From: Mycobacterium lentiflavum
GTDB taxonomy: Bacteria > Actinomycetota > Actinomycetes > Mycobacteriales > Mycobacteriaceae
NCBI RefSeq assembly: GCF_022374895.2
Contig: NZ_CP092423.2
Location: 1,550,001-1,614,000, forward strand
Length of the DNA stretch: 64,000 nt
Direction of reading: 5' to 3'
Shown: positions 17,163 to 23,791 of the stretch, piece after piece
Layout: every line of letters begins with the position of its first letter
Numbering within the stretch: the stretch's first letter is position 1
Translations under genes and position numbers: made by a program
The notes under the pieces: generated by a model
What the model was told of the DNA's origin: nothing
The model's database searches: none
Seen by the model: only the letters and a program-made list of their open reading frames with translations

Positions 17163-18655
17163 CTTTGATGCGCACCGGGCTCGTCACCCGCAGCCCCGAC
17201 CGCATTGCGGCCAACTCGGCGCGGGTGATCACCCGGCTCTTCGTCCCCGGCCAGGAGGGCTTCGAGCTTCAGGAGTCACGAGCAGGAGTGGTGCTCAAGC
17301 GCATTCTCGCGCTGACCGACGACGACGTTCGGTCGTCCCTGGACGACATCATGACCCGCTTCGACGGACGCCACCGTGACCTCGTGGGTACGTTCCGTCG
17401 GCACGCCCGCGAGCTCGCCGACCGCCTGGATCCCGATGCGCACCTCTCGGATGCGCGAATACTGTTGCTAGGAGCGGCCTTTACCAGCGAGTACGCCATC
17501 GAGGGGGCGGCGCTGTGCAATCCCAGCATTGTGGCCCACCCCGACCAGACCGACACCGCGGCAGGCAGCCTGAGATTCGTGATGAGCGTGCGGGGGATCG
17601 GGGAAGGACACCGCTCGTCAATCGGGTTCCGCACCGGTGTCGTCGACGCCGCGGGCCGGGCCACAATCGACGAGCCGGCTCACTTCGCCACTACCGGCGG
17701 CGTGTCGGACGCGCTGCTCGAGGCCGCGGTGTTCCGCGCCGAACTCGACTGCCTCGGCGATGCCGGGGAGGCCGCGAACTACGTCCTAGATGAGCTCGGC
17801 GACCGCTTCACGCGATCCGACCTCAACGCGCGACTCGACAATCTCCGGGCCCACCTGAGCACCCGCGGGCATGGGGAGCGCACCGTCGCCCTGATGCACG
17901 CTATCGCCGCTCGGTGCTATGCGATCGAATTCCCCAGCGAAGTACCGGTTTCCGAGCGCGTGCTGTGGCCGTCGATGGAGGCCGAGCAGGCCGGGATGGA
18001 AGACGCCCGCTTCGTTCGCTTCGTCGACGACGACGGCTCGGTCACCTACTACGCCACTTATACGGCCTATAGCGGGTCCCACATCAGCCAACAACTGCTC
18101 AAGACCAAGGACTTTCGGTCCTTCACGTCTGGGCCGCTCGTCGGGAAGGCCGCGGCCAACAAGGGTTTGGCATTGTTCCCCCGGCGAATACACGGTCGCT
18201 ACGCCGCCATGTCACGATCGGACCGCGAGTCCAACACCGTCGCCTTCGCCGACCATCTTGCGGTCTGGACGAGCGCCTCGCCCTGCCAGCAACCGGCCGA
18301 GGCATGGGAAGCATTACAACTCGGAAATTGCGGCCCGCCAATCGAAACCGACGCTGGGTGGCTGGTGCTCACCCACGGCGTCGGACCCATGCGCACATAT
18401 CGCATCGGCGCGATTCTGCTTGACCTCGACGACCCGACCCGGGTGCTCGGCCGGTTACGGCGCCCACTACTGGGCCCCGCTCACGACGAACAAAACGGCT
18501 ACGTGCCCAACGTCGTCTACTCCTGCGGCGCGCTCGTTCACGCCGACACCCTGGTGCTCCCGTACGGGATTGCCGACGGCGCCATCGGCATTGCCACCGC
18601 GCAACTTCCGCAGCTGCTGGACACGATCGTTCAGCAGTCAGATCGCACGAGATGA
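17159..18655 (+). CDS. GH130-family beta-mannoside phosphorylase or hydrolase
   Basis: 498 residues from the ATG at 17159 (ATGA overlap). The GH130 five-bladed propeller begins in the middle of the protein; the general-acid aspartate is seen in GMEDARFVRF (about D282), followed by TYYATYTAYSG, the KGLALFPRRIHGRYAAMSRS blade with the phosphate/sugar-binding RY-R residues, and the late PTRVLGRLRRPLLGP blade. GH130 enzymes act on beta-mannosides, most by phosphorolysis giving mannose 1-phosphate. The N-terminal 240 residues are an added domain. In this operon a synthesis or recycling cycle of a beta-mannoside is the simplest idea. Confidence 0.85.
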   Translation: MTLMRTGLVTRSPDRIAANSARVITRLFVPGQEGFELQESRAGVVLKRILALTDDDVRSSLDDIMTRFDGRHRDLVGTFRRHARELADRLDPDAHLSDARILLLGAAFTSEYAIEGAALCNPSIVAHPDQTDTAAGSLRFVMSVRGIGEGHRSSIGFRTGVVDAAGRATIDEPAHFATTGGVSDALLEAAVFRAELDCLGDAGEAANYVLDELGDRFTRSDLNARLDNLRAHLSTRGHGERTVALMHAIAARCYAIEFPSEVPVSERVLWPSMEAEQAGMEDARFVRFVDDDGSVTYYATYTAYSGSHISQQLLKTKDFRSFTSGPLVGKAAANKGLALFPRRIHGRYAAMSRSDRESNTVAFADHLAVWTSASPCQQPAEAWEALQLGNCGPPIETDAGWLVLTHGVGPMRTYRIGAILLDLDDPTRVLGRLRRPLLGPAHDEQNGYVPNVVYSCGALVHADTLVLPYGIADGAIGIATAQLPQLLDTIVQQSDRTR

Positions 18656-18668
18656 GGTCACAATCAGC

Positions 18669-19088
18669 ATGATGAAAAGGTCCACCGCCAAAGCGCGCAA
18701 TCCGCTCGGCGAGTACGTCCTGCACATGGGTGCGGGATTCGTAGCCAAGGAACGTCCGCACGTCCTGGGGGCGTTGGCGACGCTCGAGCCGCATCTGGGC
18801 CGCTGGGACGCGCTTGACGTCAGCCTGGAAGTCTCGTTGCAGAACCGCGGCCGCAAGGAGCAGCGCGTCACGTTGCGAACGACGTTGCCTGGTCTCCCGC
18901 CGCTGGTGGCCGTCGCCGACAACCCCGACATCACGCGCGCCCTGCACGAAGCCAAGCATGAGTTGATCCGGCAGCTCGAACACCAGAAGTCGGCGCGCGA
19001 ACCCATGCACAATCGCAAGCTCGGGCGCCATACGATCCGCCACCCGGGCTCCTCGCTGCAGGGGCATCGCATCCCGCCTATGCCGTAG
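18669..19088 (+). CDS. S30AE/HPF-like small protein
   Basis: 139 residues from ATG at 18669 (a second ATG follows directly). The region RWDALDVSLEVSLQNRGRKE and LVAVADNPDITRALHEAKHE followed by LIRQLEHQK has the beta-alpha-beta-beta-alpha pattern of ribosome hibernation factors (HPF/RaiA), and the C-terminus is basic with HNRKLGRH. HPF proteins bind the 30S subunit and inactivate ribosomes in stress. Here it lacks the long C-terminal dimerisation domain of actinobacterial HPF. It is the last gene of the GT4-GH130 operon, 13 bases after the GH130 stop. Confidence 0.72.
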   Translation: MMKRSTAKARNPLGEYVLHMGAGFVAKERPHVLGALATLEPHLGRWDALDVSLEVSLQNRGRKEQRVTLRTTLPGLPPLVAVADNPDITRALHEAKHELIRQLEHQKSAREPMHNRKLGRHTIRHPGSSLQGHRIPPMP

Positions 19089-19268
19089 TTACGTGAATCT
19101 CCTGCTGAGTGTGGGCAGAGTTATCGTCACGAATTGAAGGCAGTCGCACCCGGCGGATCCGGATCACCAATCCTGCTCACCCGCAACACTTTTGGTTAGG
19201 TCATAGCGGCCCTAAATGCTTGGACGCATATTGACCAAGGCTGGCTAACGTGCCCTGCCAGCCGGCCG

Positions 19269-20132
19269 CTAGGTGCCCAGATCTCCCGACGCGACAACTG
19301 AGCCGACCGAGAATACGACGCGACGTCCCACGCCGCCGTCGTCACCGTCGGCGCCGGGGCTGGTCCACTCCACCTCGGCGCTGCCGGACAGCTGCAGGCT
19401 GGCGCCGGTGGCGACGTCAACGAACAACAGCGCGGCCTCGTCGTCGACCGCCAGGTTGCCGAAGCTGTTGAACATGTTGTTGCCCGGGTAATCCGGCCAC
19501 CACAGCCTGTTGGGGGAGTCGACCCGAACAAATCCGGGCGGACCTCCGCGATGTGATGCATCACTGCCCCGGGAAGGATGCGTGGTACCGAGGAAGAACG
19601 TGTTCGAGGCTTGTATGATCGCTCGATCCACTGCGCTCAAAGATGTTGTTTGCTGTGGAGTTTCGGAAGGGGCGGTGACGGCGGCGACGTTGATGTCGCG
19701 GCGGTGGATGTATTGGGGACAGTTCCCGTACGCCTGGTCGACGTGCACCAGCAGGCCGGCGCCGTCGCTTTCGGTGAGGCTGCCGTTGATGCGCATTCTG
19801 CGCCGGGCGGCGAAATCGATGGCGATCAGGCCCACCTGTTGGCCGGCCGGCATCCGGTGCAGGGGATCGCCCTCGCGCGGAACGGCCGAGATCTGCACGG
19901 TGTCTTCGGCGCCGCGCAGGAACCCCGGCTGCCCCGACAACGGGGAGACCCAGAGCACTCCCTCGCGGTCACGTCCGGTGATCGCGGCAAACCGCTGCGT
20001 TGCCAGGAATTGCGCAGCACCCCCGGATAAGCCATGCGCGCCGAGCATGTTTTCCAGGCGTTGTGCGGCCCTTTCGACGCCGGCCCGACGTTGGGTCGCA
20101 ACCTCACCCTCATGGAAACCCGTTAACGCCAC
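19269..20132 (-). CDS. Pyridoxamine 5'-phosphate oxidase-family flavin-binding protein
   Basis: About 287 residues from a GTG at 20132 (VALTGFHEGEVATQRRAGVE); 37 upstream residues of low similarity were dropped. The split-barrel fold is suggested by FLATQRFAAITGRDREGVLW, RRMRINGSLTESDGAGLLVH, and NRLWWPDYPGNNMFNSFGNL, the last a common motif in this family. Such proteins bind FMN or F420, sometimes heme, and often reduce oxidised small molecules. It converges on the S30AE-like gene. Confidence 0.82.
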   Translation of the reverse strand: MALTGFHEGEVATQRRAGVERAAQRLENMLGAHGLSGGAAQFLATQRFAAITGRDREGVLWVSPLSGQPGFLRGAEDTVQISAVPREGDPLHRMPAGQQVGLIAIDFAARRRMRINGSLTESDGAGLLVHVDQAYGNCPQYIHRRDINVAAVTAPSETPQQTTSLSAVDRAIIQASNTFFLGTTHPSRGSDASHRGGPPGFVRVDSPNRLWWPDYPGNNMFNSFGNLAVDDEAALLFVDVATGASLQLSGSAEVEWTSPGADGDDGGVGRRVVFSVGSVVASGDLGT

Positions 20133-20289
20133 GGTTGGGTAACGTCGCCGGCGCTGCAGAACTTCCCGATGCTTCGTGCCAATCGGCTCGACGCGGTGCG
20201 CTGGCGGCTTTCGGTGTGCGCTGCGGGCAGGCCGCCCCGGCACGTCGTCGCCCTGGCGTCGTACTCAACGCCGTCACCGCGCACGAGTC

Positions 20290-20997
20290 TTAATCGGCAA
20301 GACGATGCGCGGTCATCAGTGCACGGTCGAAAATGGTTCGATCGACTATTGCGCTCGGCGCGGCTGCCCGCAAAGAAACACCGATTTTTTCGGCCAGGAC
20401 GCGCAATTTGACGTTGCTTTTCTGGGACAGCCAACTGAGTAACTCGAACGCGGCGTTGTCGTCGAGGTTATAGACGAGCATGAGCATGCCTTTGACGTGC
20501 TCGATCGGCGCACGTTTGTCCGCAATCTCGCCCAACCGTGCGGTGATCGTGTCCTCCACTGAATGCATTGAATGATGCGTGGGGGTGACGTCGAGGTAGA
20601 AGCCGTGGGTGCCGATCGGTTTGCCGTGGTGATCCGAAAACTGATCGCCGACGACGATCACCCAGCGCACCACGCCGCCGGTGTCGATGATGCGGTGCCG
20701 GCCGGTCAATGCACCACGGGTGTGCGTGATCGCGTCGAGGGTCGCGGCGACTTGGTCGCGGTCATCCGGATGCTGATGCGAAAGCAGTAGCTCTGTCGTC
20801 GGGGTCACGGCTCCCGGCTCATACCCGTACAACCGTTGCGCCTGCTCAGACCACTCCCAGCGTTGATCATCGAAGTAGAAGCGGAACCATCCCACCCCCT
20901 GCGGAGAAAGTGCGGCGAGCCCGTCGACGTCGCCGGGGTCATCAGCCTTTCGGGGCGCCGGACGAAGGTCGACGCGACTGACGATTCGCCTGGTCAT
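20290..20997 (-). CDS. PAS-ANTAR regulatory protein
   Basis: 235 residues. An N-terminal PAS domain (about 30-140) is visible through WSEQAQRLYGYEPGAVTP, HPDDRDQVAATLD and HRIIDTGGVVRWVIVVGDQF. The C-terminal 70 residues are ANTAR-like: ITARLGEIADKRAPIEHVKG then MLMLVYNLDDNAAFELLSWL. ANTAR domains bind RNA hairpins and cause antitermination. The 20994 stop of the upstream small gene overlaps its ATG (ATGA), so the two are coupled. The leader hairpins upstream are a natural candidate target. Confidence 0.87.
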   Translation of the reverse strand: MTRRIVSRVDLRPAPRKADDPGDVDGLAALSPQGVGWFRFYFDDQRWEWSEQAQRLYGYEPGAVTPTTELLLSHQHPDDRDQVAATLDAITHTRGALTGRHRIIDTGGVVRWVIVVGDQFSDHHGKPIGTHGFYLDVTPTHHSMHSVEDTITARLGEIADKRAPIEHVKGMLMLVYNLDDNAAFELLSWLSQKSNVKLRVLAEKIGVSLRAAAPSAIVDRTIFDRALMTAHRLAD

Positions 20998-21203
20998 CGG
21001 CGAAGCCTCGCTTGCTGGTGCGCGTTGCCGGCGTCCTCGGGCTTCGCCACGCTGTCCGGGGTGCGGAGCGAGGACATCAACAACGCTGCGGATCTCGACT
21101 CGGCCATCTCTTCATCCGTGGGGGATCGGTGGCCGAACCAGTGGTCGCCGGGGAACCAAAAGTCCCGCACCGCCAGGTCGTCGGCGCGCTGCAGTTGACT
21201 CAT
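20994..21203 (-). CDS. Small conserved protein coupled to the PAS-ANTAR gene
   Basis: 69 residues from the ATG at 21203 (MSQLQRADDLAVRDFWFPGD); a GTG at 21227 would add eight residues. The protein is acidic with HWFGHRSPTDEEMAESRSAA in the middle and no membrane segment. I do not recognise it. The four-base overlap with the PAS-ANTAR gene suggests both serve one regulatory function. Confidence 0.6.
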   Translation of the reverse strand: MSQLQRADDLAVRDFWFPGDHWFGHRSPTDEEMAESRSAALLMSSLRTPDSVAKPEDAGNAHQQARLRR

Positions 21204-21222
21204 ACTTCGGTGTTCGGAGCCG

Positions 21223-21262
21223 ATCACCCCACGGATGGGTGATTCAGGTCACGATCCGTGGG
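21223..21262 (-). promoter_or_regulatory. Overlapping alternative hairpins in the PAS-ANTAR operon leader
   Basis: cccacggat (21228-21236) pairs perfectly with atccgtggg (21254-21262), while atcaccc (21223-21229) pairs perfectly with gggtgat (21237-21243). The two stems share bases and cannot form together. In the minus-strand transcript the 9-bp stem forms first and the 7-bp stem second, immediately ahead of the start codons. Confidence 0.5.
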
Positions 21263-21280
21263 AGCCGACGTGGTATCGAC

Positions 21281-21466
21281 TCAGTGCCGGTGGGGCTTGT
21301 GGCTGTTCACGGCGTCGTGAATCAGCAATCCCACCAAGGCCGCCACGCACAGGGGCACGTACAGCCTGAAGTTGGTTGAGGCTTGCTCGTAAAGCGCGAT
21401 GTAGGCGATCGTTATGAGGGCCACCATCGTAAGCAAGATGCCGCGATTGACTTTGTCAGTGCTCAT
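21281..21466 (-). CDS. Small membrane protein
   Basis: 61 residues from the ATG at 21466 (MSTDKVNRGILLTMVALITI). Two hydrophobic helices, about 8-25 and 32-50, are separated by EQASTNFRLY; the tail is HDAVNSHKPHRH, histidine-rich. No function known. It lies upstream of the leader hairpins and the PAS-ANTAR operon. Confidence 0.65.
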   Translation of the reverse strand: MSTDKVNRGILLTMVALITIAYIALYEQASTNFRLYVPLCVAALVGLLIHDAVNSHKPHRH

Positions 21467-21596
21467 GCTTCGACCTAACTTTTCGGTCGGCACTACGCCG
21501 CGAGTACCAGCATAAACCTCTCAACGCCGATTCTCACCGCCCTAATTTCGCGCGTCGCGACATTGACGCGAATGGTGCGACGAAATCGCGGCATTT

Positions 21597-21644
21597 CACG
21601 ATGCCGATCACGATGCCGATCACGATGCCGATCACGATGCCGAC
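21597..21644. repeat. Four 12-bp tandem repeats upstream of the CitE-like gene
   Basis: Four copies of cacgatgccgat (the last ends gac) from 21597 to 21644, ending 48 bases before the CitE-like start. Codon-like translations (RCRS repeats) are not believable protein. Such arrays can bind a regulator or vary in copy number. Confidence 0.85.
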
Positions 21645-21691
21645 CGCCACCACTTTCTCGGGCAGCCAGCCAAGCGCTCTACGCTAACCGC

Positions 21692-22570
21692 ATGGCACCG
21701 ACGCCGCGCCCGCGCCGATCCGCTCTGTATCTCCCCGGCAACAAAGATCGAGCAATCGAAAAGGGGAAATCGCTCCCCGCCGATGTGCTGATTTTCGATC
21801 TCGAGGATGCGGTCGGCCCCGACGCCAAAGTTGGTTCCAGAGCGAAGGTGTGCGACGCGCTCTCGTCAGACGGCTATCGACCTCGCGAGGTTGTGGTGCG
21901 TATCAACGGCGCGGGAACCGATTGGCACGACGACGATCTCGCCGCTGTCGCCGGTTCGGCCGCCGATGGGGTGCTCGTGCCGAAGATTGAGACCGGAAAA
22001 GAAGTCCGAAGGCTGGCCGATGCGCTCGATGCGCTCGATGCGCCGCAGTCTTTGCAGCTGTGGGCGATGATCGAAACGCCGCGAGCCATCCTGCGGGCGG
22101 AGGAGATCGCGGCTGCCAGCGATCGGTTGACCGTGCTGGTGGTCGGTACCAACGACCTGGTCAACGACCTGCATGGCCTGCATGTACCTGGACGTGCACC
22201 GGTGGTACCCGCGTTGGCGCTTGCCGTGTTGGGCGCGCGAGCGGCGGGCAAGGCCATCTTGGACGGCGTATACAACACCATCGACGACGAAGCGGGGTTC
22301 CGGGCCGAGGCACAGCAGGGCCGCGAGATGGGTTTCGACGGCAAGACCTTGATCCATCCGTCCCAGGTTGCCCCCGCCAACGAATTGTTTGGGCCCTCGG
22401 ACAAAGAGCTGGCCGATGCTCGCGAGATCGTTACGGCGTACGAGCAGGCCCAGGCCGCGGGGAACAGCGTTATCACCGTGAACGGCCGCATGATCGAAAA
22501 CCTGCACGTGCGTGACGCGCAGCGGATCCTCGCTCTGGCCGACCTCATCTCCGAACTGGAATCCCAATGA
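21692..22570 (+). CDS. HpcH/HpaI-aldolase / citrate-lyase beta (CitE)-like protein
   Basis: 292 residues from the ATG at 21692 (MAPTPRPRRSALYLPGNKDR). LYLPGNKDRAIEKGKSLPAD and FDLEDAV are family signatures; VPKIETGKEVRRL and MIETPRAI carry the metal- and CoA-binding glutamates, and GFDGKTLIHPSQVAPANELF is the conserved end. CitE-like proteins cleave or form beta-hydroxyacyl-CoA esters such as citramalyl- or malyl-CoA. Upstream in-frame sequence is the repeat region and was rejected. The stop overlaps the SDR ATG. Confidence 0.92.
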   Translation: MAPTPRPRRSALYLPGNKDRAIEKGKSLPADVLIFDLEDAVGPDAKVGSRAKVCDALSSDGYRPREVVVRINGAGTDWHDDDLAAVAGSAADGVLVPKIETGKEVRRLADALDALDAPQSLQLWAMIETPRAILRAEEIAAASDRLTVLVVGTNDLVNDLHGLHVPGRAPVVPALALAVLGARAAGKAILDGVYNTIDDEAGFRAEAQQGREMGFDGKTLIHPSQVAPANELFGPSDKELADAREIVTAYEQAQAAGNSVITVNGRMIENLHVRDAQRILALADLISELESQ

Positions 22571-23373
22571 CGGTCCGCCCGAGCCCATTCCGGGTGGATC
22601 TGCTGCAAGGGAAGGCGGCGCTGGTTACCGGCGGGGCCACCGGACTGGGTTTGGAGATCGCCCGGGTACTGGGCAGCCATGGCGCTCGCGTGGCCATCTG
22701 CAGCCGAAAGGAACCCAATCTTCAGGCCGCGGTTAGGACGTTGCGGGAAGAGGGGATTGAGGCTGTGTACGGCGTCTGCGACGTCCGGAGCAGTGACGAG
22801 GTCACGGTCGTCGTCGAGGACGTGCTGGCCGCATTCGGTCGACTCGACATTGTCGTCAACAACGCCGCCGGGAATTTCCCGGTCCCGATCAGCGACCTGA
22901 GCGCGGGCGGATTCAAGGCGGTGGTCGACATCGATCTGCTGGGCACGTTCAACGTATCCAAAGCGGCGTACGACCTTTGGCTGCGTGAGCACGGTGGCGC
23001 CGTCGTGAACATCAGCGCGGCAATCCAGTACCGGGGCATGGCGCTGCAGGCGCACGTCGTGTCGGCCAAGGCGGGCGTTGACGCGTTCAGCCGTGCCTGT
23101 GCGATCGAATGGGGGCCCGATGGGGTTCGGGTCAATGTCATTGCCCCCGGGGCGATGTCGGGGACCGAGGGTGTCCGCAGAATCGCCGGCGACGACCAGC
23201 ACCGAGCCATCCAGAATCCGTTGCGGCGCCCCGGCTCGACCACCGAGGTCGCCGAGACGGTGTTGTTCCTGGTCAGCGATGCCGCGTCCTATGTGACGGG
23301 TGCCGTGCTGGTGGTCGACGGCGGCGGCTGGCTGACGGCCAGCGGCGTACCGGATCTGCCGGGCTATCGCTGA
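22567..23373 (+). CDS. SDR oxidoreductase, 2,4-dienoyl-CoA reductase-like
   Basis: 268 residues from the ATG at 22567. TGGATGLGLEIA is the NADP-binding loop and DIVVNNAAGNFPVP the conserved NNAA motif. The usual YxxxK is replaced by HVVSAKAGVD, as in peroxisomal 2,4-dienoyl-CoA reductases, where a lysine and neighbouring residues do the reaction. That points to reduction of a dienoyl-CoA from unsaturated fatty acids. It is coupled to the CitE-like gene, so the two may process the same acyl-CoA. Confidence 0.88.
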   Translation: MTVRPSPFRVDLLQGKAALVTGGATGLGLEIARVLGSHGARVAICSRKEPNLQAAVRTLREEGIEAVYGVCDVRSSDEVTVVVEDVLAAFGRLDIVVNNAAGNFPVPISDLSAGGFKAVVDIDLLGTFNVSKAAYDLWLREHGGAVVNISAAIQYRGMALQAHVVSAKAGVDAFSRACAIEWGPDGVRVNVIAPGAMSGTEGVRRIAGDDQHRAIQNPLRRPGSTTEVAETVLFLVSDAASYVTGAVLVVDGGGWLTASGVPDLPGYR

Positions 23374-23492
23374 TTAACGGTCACACAACGGTGAGGTCAC
23401 GGGTGAGGTCCCAGCTGGCCATGCCGATTAGGTGTTTGGCGCGGTTTCGCATTATTCTTGCGCGCGGCCCATTGTCGACTCAGGAAAAGCAG

Positions 23493-23753
23493 ATGCTTAT
23501 TCAGCCCACCCTGCGACGTGCGCAATCGCCGCGCAGCGCTGCGCGTGTGACCTTCCCAAAGGTCGGTCAGTGCTTCGACATCGAGATCACTCGCGACAGC
23601 GACGGGTGGATCGTCCGGGTCCCGGAGATCGCCGCGGTCGCGCGCGCTAGCCGCCGCTCCGCGGTCGATTCGGTGGCGCGCGAATGCATCGCCGCCCGTA
23701 CCGGCATCCCGGTCGGTTACATCATCGTTTACGTCTCGAAAGAGACCCGCTAG
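23493..23753 (+). CDS. Small HicB-like hypothetical protein
   Basis: 86 residues from the ATG at 23493, preceded by AGGAAAAGC. VTFPKVGQCFDIEITRDSDG then WIVRVPEIAAVARASRRSAV contains the strand-turn-strand of HicB-like RNase H-fold antitoxins, and the C-terminus ends SKETR. There is no adjacent HicA toxin, so a stand-alone role is more likely. Low certainty. Confidence 0.5.
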   Translation: MLIQPTLRRAQSPRSAARVTFPKVGQCFDIEITRDSDGWIVRVPEIAAVARASRRSAVDSVARECIAARTGIPVGYIIVYVSKETR

Positions 23754-23791
23754 CGCCGCAATCCGCGCTGCGACGCTAGCGGTCGAACGGC

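Noticed and set aside
19196..19215. DosR-box-like sequence TTAGGTCATAGCGGCCCTAA
   Set aside because: It resembles the motif loosely but lies downstream of both convergent genes, with no promoter target.
21563..21691. Arginine-cysteine-rich N-terminus of the CitE-like gene
   Set aside because: It is only the translation of a tandem repeat; the family begins at 21692.
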